A stretch of DNA of 64,000 nt from Berkiella sp963803015 (lineage in GTDB: Bacteria > Pseudomonadota > Gammaproteobacteria > Berkiellales > Berkiellaceae). Location of the stretch: contig CAWDKV010000004.1 of assembly GCA_963803015.1 (NCBI GenBank), forward strand, positions 1 through 64,000. The letters are read 5' to 3'. Both the position numbers and the translations under genes were made by a program. Shown in pieces: positions 27,835 to 36,959 of this stretch. Position 1 is the stretch's first letter. Every line of letters starts with the position of its first letter. A model generated the notes under the pieces. It saw only the letters and a list, made by a program, of their open reading frames with translations, had not been told where the DNA came from and searched no databases.

Positions 27835-29706
27835 TTAATTTGTTCTCCCTAAATAGGGCATAAGCTGGGATTTTAATTCCGCTACTGAAAACGGTTTGCC
27901 TTGTATTTTTGTGATGCTTTTTGCATCAACCAGATAACGCGCGCGAAGCAATTGACACAATTGTCCGCTATTTAATTCAACCACCACCACCTGTTTAAAG
28001 GCTTTCAGTAACTCGGGTAAATTTTCAGGGAAAGGGTTTAACCAACGCAGGTGAATGGCACTCAAAGCCAAACCGGTTGCTTGCAAATCCTCCACCACTG
28101 TTCTGATAGCACCATACGTGCTACCCCATCCTATCACTAATAGTTCACCCGTTTCTTTACCGAAAGGCTTGATGGGTGCAAGTTTTTTAGCAATATTTTG
28201 CACTTTAGCCGCGCGCACATTCACCATTTGTTGATGATTGTTCGGATCGTAACTGATATTTCCTGTTTCATGTTCTTTTTCAAGCCCACCAATCCGATGT
28301 TCTAAACCCGGCGTACCTGGAATGGCCCAGGGTCGAGACAAGGTTTCGTCTTCTCTCTTGTAAGGTAAAAATCCCTCTTTTTGTGCACAATAGTGCAGGT
28401 TAATTTCTGGAAAATCAGCCATATTTGGGATCCGCCAAGGCTCTGCACTATTGGCTAAATAAGCATCACTCAATACTATCACCGGAGTCATATAGGTGAT
28501 GGCGATACGAAAAGCTTCAATCACAGCTTCAAAACAATCACTCGGACTGCTCGGTGCAATAATCGGTACAGGGCATTCACCATGGCGACCATACATCGCG
28601 GTTAAGAGATCGGATTGTTCGACTTTGGTTGGCATACCTGTGGAAGGTCCTGCGCGTTGCACATCGACGACCACGAGGGGTAGTTCTACCATCACTGCTA
28701 AGCCTAAACCTTCACTTTTTAAATCCATACCAGGACCGCTTGTCGTGGTGATGGCCAATCTTCCACCGAAAGCGGCGCCAATAGCGGCGCCAATAGCAGC
28801 TATTTCATCTTCTGCTTGAAAGGTTTTAATCCCAAAATTGGCAAATTTTGCCAAGATATGAAGAATGTCGGAAGCAGGTGTAATCGGATAACCACTGACC
28901 AGGAGATCTTGTTTAGCAAGTGTTGCCGCTGCCACACATCCCCAGGCTAAAGCTTGGTTCCCTGTGATTTGTCGGTATTCGCCCTTAGCTAATTTGGCTG
29001 CCCTTACCGTGTAGTGCTCTGTAAATAACTCTGCGGTAATCGCGTAATGGTAACCCGCCCTGAGGGCTGAAATATTGGCTTCTATCAGCTCAGCGTTGCC
29101 TTTAAAACGCTCTCTAATCCATTCTTTGGTATCTTCTAAGGGTCTATGATAAAGCCAATAGACAGCCCCTAAAGCAAACATATTTTTGCATTTACGTGCA
29201 ATAGCACGAGACAGCTTTTGCTGACTCAAGGTTTCTAAGGTGAGTGATGTCATTGGCAAAGAAATAACACGATAATGGGAATCTAACGTTTCGCGTGGAT
29301 CATTGCTATAACCCGCTTTTTGCCATTCTTTTACCGTAAATTTATCTTGATCAAGGATTAATAAGCCCCCAGACTTTAATTTGGAAACAGAAACCTTTAA
29401 GGCTGCAGGGTTCATCGCAATAAGCACATCCATCTCATCCCCAGGGGTATGGATCAGCCGTTCAGAAAAACTTAATTGAAAGCCAGAGACTCCAGGTAGT
29501 GTTCCGGCTGGCGCCCGAATTTCAGCAGGGAAATCAGAAAAGGTTCTAACATCATTTCCTAAAATGGCACTCGCTTGGGTAAATTGGCTACCCACGGTCT
29601 GCATGCCATCCCCCGAATCTCCTGCAAAATGGATAACGACCGTATCTACTGCCGTTCTTTGAATGTTTAATGTAAGGGGTTGGGTTTCAATATCAATTTC
29701 TGCCAT
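27835..29706 (-). CDS. korA: 2-oxoacid (2-oxoglutarate):ferredoxin oxidoreductase, fused gamma-alpha subunit
   Basis: 623 residues. An N-terminal gamma domain (about 1-200: FAGDSGDGMQTVGSQFTQAS, FPAEIRAPAGTLPGVSGFQ) is fused to an alpha domain that begins near GNQALAWGCVAAA and contains YPITPASDILH, FQAEDEIAAIGAAIGAAFGG, TTTSGPGMDLKSE and PSTGMPTKVEQSDL. This gamma-alpha fusion is the usual form in oxygen-tolerant KorAB enzymes. The two genes form their own operon, with a 355-bp divergent gap before parA. Confidence 0.93.
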   Translation of the reverse strand: MAEIDIETQPLTLNIQRTAVDTVVIHFAGDSGDGMQTVGSQFTQASAILGNDVRTFSDFPAEIRAPAGTLPGVSGFQLSFSERLIHTPGDEMDVLIAMNPAALKVSVSKLKSGGLLILDQDKFTVKEWQKAGYSNDPRETLDSHYRVISLPMTSLTLETLSQQKLSRAIARKCKNMFALGAVYWLYHRPLEDTKEWIRERFKGNAELIEANISALRAGYHYAITAELFTEHYTVRAAKLAKGEYRQITGNQALAWGCVAAATLAKQDLLVSGYPITPASDILHILAKFANFGIKTFQAEDEIAAIGAAIGAAFGGRLAITTTSGPGMDLKSEGLGLAVMVELPLVVVDVQRAGPSTGMPTKVEQSDLLTAMYGRHGECPVPIIAPSSPSDCFEAVIEAFRIAITYMTPVIVLSDAYLANSAEPWRIPNMADFPEINLHYCAQKEGFLPYKREDETLSRPWAIPGTPGLEHRIGGLEKEHETGNISYDPNNHQQMVNVRAAKVQNIAKKLAPIKPFGKETGELLVIGWGSTYGAIRTVVEDLQATGLALSAIHLRWLNPFPENLPELLKAFKQVVVVELNSGQLCQLLRARYLVDAKSITKIQGKPFSVAELKSQLMPYLGRTN

Positions 29707-30062
29707 ACTGCCTGCTCTTTTACTTGGTTATCTTTCTTGTTTAAGTTAACAATGCTCTAGGGTAATGGCTTTCTTATCGAAGCGAAATAATGCTAAATAG
29801 GAATAAAAAAGATAAAATGCTCAAGCCTAGAAGTAAAACAACTAAAGTATACCATTGTTTAATTGCTACTCATTATCTTTTAGAACAATAGATTTAGTTG
29901 ATTAACTTATAAAGTGCCCAAATAATTGTGCAAAAGTTTGAGGCGATAACACCTAAATTTACTCGTGAAGAGTATTATGAAAAAAACTAGTCTATTATTA
30001 TTTATAGCCAGCAAAATAATAACAGCTAACAGGGATCCAGCAGAGCGCAAAGGGAGGTAACA
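29707..30062. promoter_or_regulatory. Divergent intergenic region between korA and parA, with a possible leader ORF
   Basis: AT-rich region of 356 bp that must hold the promoters of korAB (leftward) and parA (rightward). I could not pick out convincing -35/-10 boxes. On the plus strand a 27-codon ORF starts at ATG 29977 (GAAGAG upstream) and ends in TAA at 30058-30060, two bases before the parA start, overlapping the parA ribosome-binding site. Confidence 0.5.
29977..30060 (+). CDS. Possible 27-codon leader peptide upstream of parA
   Basis: Reads MKKTSLLLFIASKIITAN then DPAERKGR and stop. The first part looks like a short hydrophobic signal-like segment. Its stop codon lies inside the strong AGGGAGG ribosome-binding site region of parA, a geometry suited to translational coupling. 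It may equally be a chance ORF, since it has no recognisable homologue. Confidence 0.3.
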   Translation: MKKTSLLLFIASKIITANRDPAERKGR

Positions 30063-30893
30063 GTGCGTAGAGTGATTTTTAATCAAAAAGGGGGCGTTGG
30101 AAAATCCACCATCACCTGCAACCTAGCTGCCATTAGTGCAGACAAAGGTTTTAAAACGCTCGTCGTCGATTTAGATCCACAATCTAATTCCACGCAATAT
30201 CTTCTCGGTCGTCATGCGGCCAATTTTACCCCAACCATCACTGAATACTTTGAAGAAGTTTTAGACTTTCAATTTAGCGCAAGCAAGGCGAATGAGTTTA
30301 TCCATGCGACATCATTTAAGAATTTACACATTTTACCTGCTTCTCCAAAATTAGAGCTCATCCTACCCAAGCTTGAAAATCGCGGTAAAATATTTAAATT
30401 ACGCAGCTTATTAGACAAAGTTGGACCTTATGATAATATTTTTATCGATACGCCACCGGCAATGAATTACTTTACGCAGTCTGCACTCATCTCTTGCGAT
30501 ACCTGTTTAATTCCTTTCGACTGTGATCTCTTCTCTCGTAACGCTATTTATCACCTCTTTCGTGGCGTCACCGATATCAAAGAAAGACTTAATCGTAAAT
30601 TAAGAGTTGAAGGCGTTATCGTTAATCAATTTATGCCTAGTGCCAGTCTGCCGAGAAAACTCGTTGATGAACTGTCAAATGAAGGACTCCCTATTATTTC
30701 TACCTTCCTTTCTTCCTCTATCAAAATAAAAGAATCACATGATGCTTGCTTACCCATGATTTATTTTGCAAGAGATCATAAAGTCACTGTTGAGTTTTTG
30801 CGGATCTTCCAAACCTTGCAAACGAATGAAATCACGCAGCCGGATGCATTTAAGACTGCAGATATTGCAGAGAAAATTCCGGAATTAACCTGA
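30063..30893 (+). CDS. ParA-family ATPase (orphan)
   Basis: 276 residues, GTG start with AGGGAGG 5 nt upstream. Deviant Walker A motif NQKGGVGKSTITCNLA at the very N-terminus, Walker A' / B features LVVDLDPQSNST and IFIDTPPAMN, and switch region FDCDLFSRNAI. There is no parB or parS neighbour, so it is more likely an orphan positioning ATPase (for pili, chemoreceptors or other cargo) than the chromosome-partitioning protein. It may also be a relict. Followed by a strong hairpin. Confidence 0.88.
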   Translation: MRRVIFNQKGGVGKSTITCNLAAISADKGFKTLVVDLDPQSNSTQYLLGRHAANFTPTITEYFEEVLDFQFSASKANEFIHATSFKNLHILPASPKLELILPKLENRGKIFKLRSLLDKVGPYDNIFIDTPPAMNYFTQSALISCDTCLIPFDCDLFSRNAIYHLFRGVTDIKERLNRKLRVEGVIVNQFMPSASLPRKLVDELSNEGLPIISTFLSSSIKIKESHDACLPMIYFARDHKVTVEFLRIFQTLQTNEITQPDAFKTADIAEKIPELT

Positions 30894-30918
30894 ATCTCGC
30901 TCTTTCCCTTTCGCTTTC

Positions 30919-30955
30919 AGACTGGCTCTACTTTAGAGCCAGTCTAGCCTAAATT
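30919..30955. terminator. Bidirectional terminator between parA and the PilY1-like gene
   Basis: Perfect 11-bp stem AGACTGGCTCT / AGAGCCAGTCT (30919-30929 and 30935-30945) with loop ACTTT. It lies between convergent stops, so it can serve both genes; the right flank is A/T-rich, the T-run is imperfect. Confidence 0.85.
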
Positions 30956-32232
30956 TATCTTTTAACTTTAGTGACAAAGGTTTTTCTACCCAAACTTTCA
31001 TCATCTATTTCAATCTGCCCCAAACTCAATCCTACTGGCGTTTTAACAATGATATTCCGATTTTTTTCACGCGGTTTCGTTAATATCATCAAGGGCGAAT
31101 AAGGTATATCTCGGTGAAGTTTTTGCTCAACTGTTTTATCTGAGGTATAAAAATTGAAAAAAGGCTGCAATCTTTGCTCGCGGATAAATCTTCCGGTATA
31201 ACCATCAAATACTTTAATGTTATCAGGGGTGGAGACTATCAACTTACCTTGTCTCAACAGAAGCTGAGTGGGTTTATTCTCCTCTAACGCAAAAAGCACT
31301 TCCTTTTCTCTGCCCATCCCAGAAAGCAATAAAGCGACAACACGGGTGTTATTTTCTACATAGTAGAGAATCATGCCTCTACTGGATAACGCTCGTCCAC
31401 AAACAAGATGAGACGCATTACCAGCGTACAACTTATGCACTTGCCAAGTCGACTCCAAATCTATTGTCCAGATCCCATCATTGCCTGCAACAAAAGCTCT
31501 ATCTGCCACACCTGTATTTTTAGTATCGACGGCCAAAATTTCAGCTATAGGCTGTTGGGTGTGAGAACTAATTGAAATTTCTTTTATTATTTCACCGGTT
31601 TTGGCCTGTAAAACAAGTAAAGCATTATGCTGACGTTTTTCATCGTGAGTAGGAACGAGTAAACTCCTGTGCTCTCCATTTAATTTAACTGCCAACGGTT
31701 TACTCGTTACAGTATCTTCTGGCAGTGCTTTTGACCACATAAGCGCCACAGGTGGGCTAAGATCTAAAGCAAAGACTCCTCCACCAAGCACAGGAATGGT
31801 CCCAAATAAAATGGATTGTGAAGAGACATGTAAGAGATCGCTATGCCATCTCGAAGCTGCCAGCTTAGGACTCAGCGCTGTTAAATCTAAGTCAAGGGTA
31901 AGTTTTCCTTGTCGATTGAGTCCAAAAATCTTTAAATCACTACCTAATACAAAAGCAAGATCTTGCGCATAAACCGGAGCACTTAATTTAGTCTTCCGAT
32001 CAAAAACTGATTTAAGTATGGGCTGTAATGTGCCCGTTTCTTTATTCACCAGGGTCAGCTCAAAAATAAATAGTTTGTCATCTGATGAAGTATTGACACC
32101 ATGGCTAACAAACAAGCTGGCAGTGGGCTGCAAGTAAGGCGCACTTGCCGTGAAGGCGAACAAATGAAAGGAAGGAAAACAAAGCAGCAGTAAAATAGTG
32201 TATAGTCGCACCTCGATTTTTCCTTGCTTCAT
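30955..32232 (-). CDS. PilY1-like beta-propeller protein (short form)
   Basis: 425 residues with a signal peptide (hydrophobic core about residues 10-27). The remainder is beta-rich with repeating blade patterns. The segment DTKNTGVADRAFVAG followed by GIWTIDLES matches the calcium-loop and blade pattern of the PilY1 C-terminal propeller, in degenerate form. Normal PilY1 proteins are about 1000 residues or more with an N-terminal vWA domain, which is absent here. Minor-pilin genes pilX, pilW and pilV lie 4.4 kb upstream on the same strand, so I read it as the PilY1 of that cluster. A generic PQQ-like repeat protein is the alternative. Confidence 0.7.
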   Translation of the reverse strand: MKQGKIEVRLYTILLLLCFPSFHLFAFTASAPYLQPTASLFVSHGVNTSSDDKLFIFELTLVNKETGTLQPILKSVFDRKTKLSAPVYAQDLAFVLGSDLKIFGLNRQGKLTLDLDLTALSPKLAASRWHSDLLHVSSQSILFGTIPVLGGGVFALDLSPPVALMWSKALPEDTVTSKPLAVKLNGEHRSLLVPTHDEKRQHNALLVLQAKTGEIIKEISISSHTQQPIAEILAVDTKNTGVADRAFVAGNDGIWTIDLESTWQVHKLYAGNASHLVCGRALSSRGMILYYVENNTRVVALLLSGMGREKEVLFALEENKPTQLLLRQGKLIVSTPDNIKVFDGYTGRFIREQRLQPFFNFYTSDKTVEQKLHRDIPYSPLMILTKPREKNRNIIVKTPVGLSLGQIEIDDESLGRKTFVTKVKR

Positions 32233-32250
32233 GATATAATTTTCTAGTTG

Positions 32251-32374
32251 TACCCAAAGCAGATGATTTTTACTCTAACGAGCACACGTCGGCTAGGCGC
32301 CAAGCTCTTGAGGCCCCAGGAGCGTACGCATTAGTACGTGACTGGGGCGCCGAAAATTCATCTGGGAAGGGTAT
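32251..32374 (+). repeat. GGCTAGGCG intergenic element, copy 1
   Basis: About 124 bp between the divergent pilY1-like and def genes. Ends pair: TACCC then AGATGATTTT on the left with AAAATTCATCT and GGGTA on the right. The middle reads GGCTAGGCGCCAAGCTCTTG. Central hairpin 32313-32348: GCCCCAG-GAG-CGTAC-loop-GTACG-TGA-CTGGGGC, fully paired apart from the GAG/TGA internal loop. Confidence 0.85.
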
Positions 32375-32394
32375 ATTAACTTAAGATTTTAAAT

Positions 32395-32916
32395 ATGGCA
32401 TTACTCAAAATATTACAATACCCTGATAAAAGACTAAAACGCATAGCGGTGAAAGTCGAAAAATTCGATGATACCATCCAAAAGGTCATCGATGATATGT
32501 TTGAAACACATTATGCGACAGCCAATTGCGCCGCATTAGCCGCAACACAACTCAATTTGGAAATCCCATGGCGAATAACTGTCATTGATTATTCCAAAAA
32601 TAAAGATCAACCTTTGTGCTTAGTGAATCCTGAAATCGTATCCCGTGAAGGAGAACAAAACGAATATGAAGGGTGCATGTCTGTTTGGCCAGATTTTCTT
32701 CACGAAAAAGTCAAAAGAGCCAATATTGTCAAAGTAAAAGCGCAAGATAGATATGGCAATCCTATTGAAATAGAAGCCGAAGGCTATTTTGCCAAATGCT
32801 TACAACATGAAATTGATCATCTGGATGGTAAGATTTTTATAGATCATTTACATAAAATAAAACTCGATAGAATTAATCAAAAAGTAAAAAAAATTATGCG
32901 CAGAGTGGAGAAGTAA
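32395..32916 (+). CDS. def: Peptide deformylase
   Basis: 173 residues. Motif 2 EGCMSV and motif 3 HEIDHLDG are intact and give the metal ligands Cys, His, His and the catalytic Glu. Motif 1, normally GxGLAATQ, is ALAATQ preceded by Cys-Ala, so the first glycines are changed while the catalytic Gln is kept. It removes the N-formyl group from nascent proteins. It stands alone, divergent from the pilY1-like gene with repeat copy 1 in between, and has only a weak ribosome-binding site. A second, canonical deformylase may exist elsewhere in the genome. Confidence 0.9.
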   Translation: MALLKILQYPDKRLKRIAVKVEKFDDTIQKVIDDMFETHYATANCAALAATQLNLEIPWRITVIDYSKNKDQPLCLVNPEIVSREGEQNEYEGCMSVWPDFLHEKVKRANIVKVKAQDRYGNPIEIEAEGYFAKCLQHEIDHLDGKIFIDHLHKIKLDRINQKVKKIMRRVEK

Positions 32917-32977
32917 TTTTCTCCTGCGCGCTATTTTACCGGTGCGAAGCCCCTTGCCTACTTAGGAAACAAAGACT

Positions 32978-35797
32978 TTAAGACGTCAAAGGTCCACTTT
33001 TTCTAGTATTTTGTTTTGAAATAATGGGCGATAATTGTGCAGAGTCTTGCTCTTTATTTATCCTACCTTTCTTCTTAAGTGGATCTGCCGAGTGAAGATT
33101 TTGAGAGTCAAATAAAAGCATCGGTCTAGCCGACCTATTCGTGGAAGCCGCTTTTTCAACTGATCTATTTTCAGTTACACTAAATCCCTTTTTCTCCAAG
33201 ATCAAACGTTTCAGTAGATCAACCTCCAATTGCGCCATAGGCGCAAACCGATTTGCAATTCTAACAGCCACTTCCTCAGGAGTCGGTTGTCTTGGCTTAT
33301 CCTCTTTATCTTTAAATATGCCAGCTTCATTTTTCATCAAAATATCAAATTGAGCCATCATAGGAGCAACAAAATGAGGTGGGATTGCAATTGAAGCATG
33401 CGCAGCAACCGACTCAACAACGTTACTTACCACATGGGCTTCGTCTTGTTTTGGTAGGTTAAAATCAAATTCCATCCATTTTAAATTATCATTCAATTTT
33501 ATCAGAGCACTTTCTGTAATGAAACCATCCTCTTGAAATGGGACTATCCCAAGCGTTTTTTCTATTTCATTTCTCACATTTTGAAATAATTGTTTGAAAA
33601 ATGGTGTCTGCGGTAAATCATCTTCAACATCTAGATCATTAAATATTTTATAGATCTGTTTTTTCTCTTCTAAGGGTAAGTCATCTATCATTTTTTGAGA
33701 GACTTCTTTAGCTATTGTAGAAGCAAGGCTAGCAGCATCTCGAACGATTTCCACATCAGGATGTACCCTATCTAAGGTGTCTACGATCTCATTTATGATG
33801 CCATCCGAGCAAGCAGGAGAATCCTCTTTACCGTTATCTACCATTTCTTTATCTTTATTATATTCTCGTTGTGCAAGCGCAAAATGCTTTATTAAATTCC
33901 TTTCATTCCCTGCAACATCCTTCACCAATCTTTCATCGTGCATTGCTACCCAAGTCAACGCCAATACTTCCTGAATCGATGCCTTTGTGATTTTTTCTTT
34001 GCAATCCCAAGTTCTAATTTTTTCAAAGCACCGTTTAGCCACCATGTTTTGATCTAAATAATTTTCGCTATGTGGCAAACTATCTATATACTTTTTCATT
34101 TCGATAAAAGTTTTATCAATATCAACATTTGGGTAACGTAAGCGTAGTTTCTTAATAGCTTTTGCAGTTGAAGTATGGACTTCATCCCGGTGAGAACTTT
34201 GACCTTCTTTTGCTAGTTTTTCTAGTGCTATATCAGATTCTACTTTCTTGGCACCCATTTTTTCCAAATATTTAACTACTCTCGACTTGTTCAGCAAGGC
34301 AGCCAGTTCAATTGGTCTTAAATCACCTCCTTTATGATTATGTTGAAATCCTGGATGCTCAATCTTTATTCTGTTATCTGCGCATAAAAGTTTTATAACT
34401 CCCAGCTTTTCTAATAGAATGGCTGAAGTCAAAGGTGTACAACCAGCAGCGGCATTTTGGTTCACATCTATTTCTTTAAACGCCAAAAGATATTCAATCA
34501 TAGGCAGCGATCCATTAGTACACGCTGCATCCAAAAGAGTTTCACCATCCGTATCTCTATGGTTTAATACTTGATTTAGATCCATTCCTTTAGAAATTGC
34601 ATGTTGGATCAACAATTTTAAATTATCTAAATCCCCTTTTTCTGCTGCAGTTCTGAAAGGAGAGCGCTGCGCATCTTTAGGAAAAAGCGCAATATTAGAT
34701 TGTTGAAGTAAAAAAGCAACAATATCATTTTTTCCGCAAGCAACAGCCTCTGCCAGAATAGTTTTACCTAACGTCACTTTATTAACATCAAAATAGGACT
34801 TTGAAGTACAACTTTTTAAGAGAGACAAATTGCCATTCATGACAGCCTCTAACACAACTTGATGAACACCTTCAGCATTTTTAGGAGTTTGCTGAACATT
34901 ACTTGACATATTTCCTAAAGACTGTCTAATTTTTTCAACTAATAGAGCAGTAGGAGAATCAGGTTTTATGCCTAAATTCTCGATTTCTAGTAATTGAGCA
35001 TGCAATTTTCTTTTAAGATAGAAAATATTATAACCATTACTTTGCAATTGCCTTTCTGCATCACGATCAATTACTCTTAACTCCTGCATAGCTTGTTCCA
35101 AATTTTCCCTCAAAGTTTGGAGATTTTTTCCTTCAGCAGTTGAACCTCCATATATGCGTGTCCAAACACTTAACGCTAATTTTGAAATATTTGGTTTAGC
35201 TGATGGGCGATTAGCTTCATGAGCAACAGGTAACAAATCAGTCCTTAATTCATCGAGTTGTTTTGTCAGAGCATTTATACTGACTCTTAATTCACGTATC
35301 TGGGCAATATTCATTGCTATCTCGGCTTGTGGTACGCGTGTTTCAGGAACAGAGCGGACTAAGGCATCAACCCGTTCTTTATCGATTAAAAAAGCTCTTG
35401 TATAATAGGCATTAATATATTCTGTTGCTTTACTTTCAAGTTCTTTTAACTCTTTCTTTTGTTTTTTTTCCTCATTAGAAATGAGCAATAAGGCTTCATC
35501 AACAAAACGATTAACAACTTCATCACCTGATATCCCTTTTATAATTTCACCAATTCTATTCATTTTTATTATATTTTCAGGCGTCAGTTCTAAAGTGGCT
35601 GCGTATTTAAAATAATTAGCAGCAAACGAGGCAACATAGGCTAAACCACGCATATTGCCATTATCTCTTGCTTCAATTAATCCTCTTAGCAGATAATCTG
35701 GGGTTATAATCCTAGGAAACGGGAACGATGTTGGCTTTACCGCGGTCAAGTCTGTATATAAATAATTCAAATAACCCGCGCCATTTTTGCTTTGCAA
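32978..35797 (-). CDS. Ankyrin-repeat protein, main part (candidate effector)
   Basis: 939 codons from the point where the frame opens. Helical coiled-coil-prone N-terminal half, then about five or six ankyrin repeats at residues 305-520 (for example GKTILAEAVACGKNDIVAFLL, DGETLLDAACTNGSLPMIEYLL, AGCTPLTSAILLEKLGVIKLL), a long helical region, and a basic Ser-rich tail with KKKGR. Ankyrin proteins of this size in Legionellales are often type IV-secreted effectors; that is inference. The apparent TTG start is doubtful: the sequence joins smoothly to the upstream 35767-36387 ORF if one base is added in a GGG run near 35773, so both ORFs are probably one gene of about 1150 codons. Confidence 0.8.
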   Translation of the reverse strand: MQSKNGAGYLNYLYTDLTAVKPTSFPFPRIITPDYLLRGLIEARDNGNMRGLAYVASFAANYFKYAATLELTPENIIKMNRIGEIIKGISGDEVVNRFVDEALLLISNEEKKQKKELKELESKATEYINAYYTRAFLIDKERVDALVRSVPETRVPQAEIAMNIAQIRELRVSINALTKQLDELRTDLLPVAHEANRPSAKPNISKLALSVWTRIYGGSTAEGKNLQTLRENLEQAMQELRVIDRDAERQLQSNGYNIFYLKRKLHAQLLEIENLGIKPDSPTALLVEKIRQSLGNMSSNVQQTPKNAEGVHQVVLEAVMNGNLSLLKSCTSKSYFDVNKVTLGKTILAEAVACGKNDIVAFLLQQSNIALFPKDAQRSPFRTAAEKGDLDNLKLLIQHAISKGMDLNQVLNHRDTDGETLLDAACTNGSLPMIEYLLAFKEIDVNQNAAAGCTPLTSAILLEKLGVIKLLCADNRIKIEHPGFQHNHKGGDLRPIELAALLNKSRVVKYLEKMGAKKVESDIALEKLAKEGQSSHRDEVHTSTAKAIKKLRLRYPNVDIDKTFIEMKKYIDSLPHSENYLDQNMVAKRCFEKIRTWDCKEKITKASIQEVLALTWVAMHDERLVKDVAGNERNLIKHFALAQREYNKDKEMVDNGKEDSPACSDGIINEIVDTLDRVHPDVEIVRDAASLASTIAKEVSQKMIDDLPLEEKKQIYKIFNDLDVEDDLPQTPFFKQLFQNVRNEIEKTLGIVPFQEDGFITESALIKLNDNLKWMEFDFNLPKQDEAHVVSNVVESVAAHASIAIPPHFVAPMMAQFDILMKNEAGIFKDKEDKPRQPTPEEVAVRIANRFAPMAQLEVDLLKRLILEKKGFSVTENRSVEKAASTNRSARPMLLFDSQNLHSADPLKKKGRINKEQDSAQLSPIISKQNTRKSGPLTS

Positions 35798-36387
35798 GAA
35801 GCATTTCCCAATTCAGCTCCTCTCATATCAAGTTGCATAGCTTTTTCACGGTCGCTTTTAATTAAATATGAGTGTAAATTAAAGGCCGGGGAATAATTTA
35901 CCTCTTCTAATTTTACAAGTAGTTTTTGAGCAAATATTCGATAGACTTCTGAAAGATGACTGGACTCCGACTCTCTCAATAATAATTTGCCTTGCCCATC
36001 AAAAGCCAAATGGGTAAAAATGTAAGCTCTCATATACAATAAAGTTTGTTTGGCAAGATCGTTTTCCAATTGCTTTTTATTTGGTAAAGTTTCATTAACA
36101 AGACTTGCCATATCAGTTTGAAGCTCAACGCCATTTTTAGCAAAAAACTCAGTAAATCTAATCTGAATTTCCATGAGTTTTTGCGCTTTTGAAGCAGGAT
36201 CTATAAAAAGCTGATTTCGTTTGAGCTCATTGTATTCTTCCAATATCCCGTAAAATTCACGAATAATCCCCGGAGATTTTTCAATCAAATAATTTCTAGG
36301 GACCGTTAGCTCTTCTCTGGGTAGGATTTCTTCAAATTGTGTTATCAATTTTGCTACAGCTGAAGAGTCTGAAGCGCCACTTATCAT
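35767..36387 (-). CDS. N-terminal part of the ankyrin-repeat protein, separated by a frameshift
   Basis: Start ATG at 36387 with AGGGG 7 nt upstream; the in-frame TTG at 36405 is less likely. All-helical sequence ending AMQLDMRGAELGNASCKAKMAR, which looks like the first half of a Sel1-like repeat. The next ORF continues in another frame with GYLNYLYTD, completing that repeat. It overlaps the downstream ORF by 31 bp. A true independent 206-residue gene cannot be excluded. Confidence 0.7.
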   Translation of the reverse strand: MISGASDSSAVAKLITQFEEILPREELTVPRNYLIEKSPGIIREFYGILEEYNELKRNQLFIDPASKAQKLMEIQIRFTEFFAKNGVELQTDMASLVNETLPNKKQLENDLAKQTLLYMRAYIFTHLAFDGQGKLLLRESESSHLSEVYRIFAQKLLVKLEEVNYSPAFNLHSYLIKSDREKAMQLDMRGAELGNASCKAKMARVI

Positions 36388-36623
36388 GCCTATACCCCTA
36401 TTCAAAAATAAAGATACCTAAATATATCTATATCACAAATATGACTATATAGGCATTTTTGCCTTGCTGATCACATATTCACAATTGCCGAGTAAATACA
36501 TGCATTAATGATGCTAACCCTTGAATTAACTGTAAAAAGCATTTAGTGTAACAGCATGAATTTTAAAATAAATAGAACTTTTCAGAATGGTTTAATGTAT
36601 TTTTGAGCACTACAGAAAAAATG

Positions 36624-36959
36624 TTATCGACAAGCAAAAGTTGAGCTTATCTCATCATTTTCCACCTCAAAATAATTAACGCCACTTTGTTCTTCAAAAT
36701 GCAGGGTATCAGGCACAAATTGCCGATGCTTTACGCCGTGTGGCAAAATAGCAAAATTTTCTTCCAGTTGCGCCTCGATGCTTCGTAATTGACTTTCTGC
36801 TCTTCTTTGACGATGGAGATGCTCTTCAAAATTCAAGCTCATTTTAGCTTGTAACCATGAAGATTCCAGTGCTACCAGAGCAAGCATGGCTACTAAAACA
36901 CTAAATATTAATACAACAACAAGCGCATGGCCTGTTTCGTCATTACACTTTCCATTCAT
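36624..36959 (-). CDS. pilX: PilX-like minor pilin assembly protein
   Basis: 111 residues from the ATG at 36959, which overlaps the end of pilW. Type III signal-like start: short polar leader, Gly, then HALVVVLIFSVLVAMLALVAL hydrophobic helix, followed by a charged alpha segment. Glu5 of major pilins is absent, as in PilX-type proteins. Very small for PilX (usually about 190), with a Cys near the C-terminus. Assigned mainly from position after pilV and pilW. Confidence 0.75.
   Translation of the reverse strand: MNGKCNDETGHALVVVLIFSVLVAMLALVALESSWLQAKMSLNFEEHLHRQRRAESQLRSIEAQLEENFAILPHGVKHRQFVPDTLHFEEQSGVNYFEVENDEISSTFACR

Noticed and set aside
30063..30893. ParA as evidence for a plasmid or the chromosome origin
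   Set aside because: No parB, parS-like palindromes, repA or dnaA nearby; it is an orphan.
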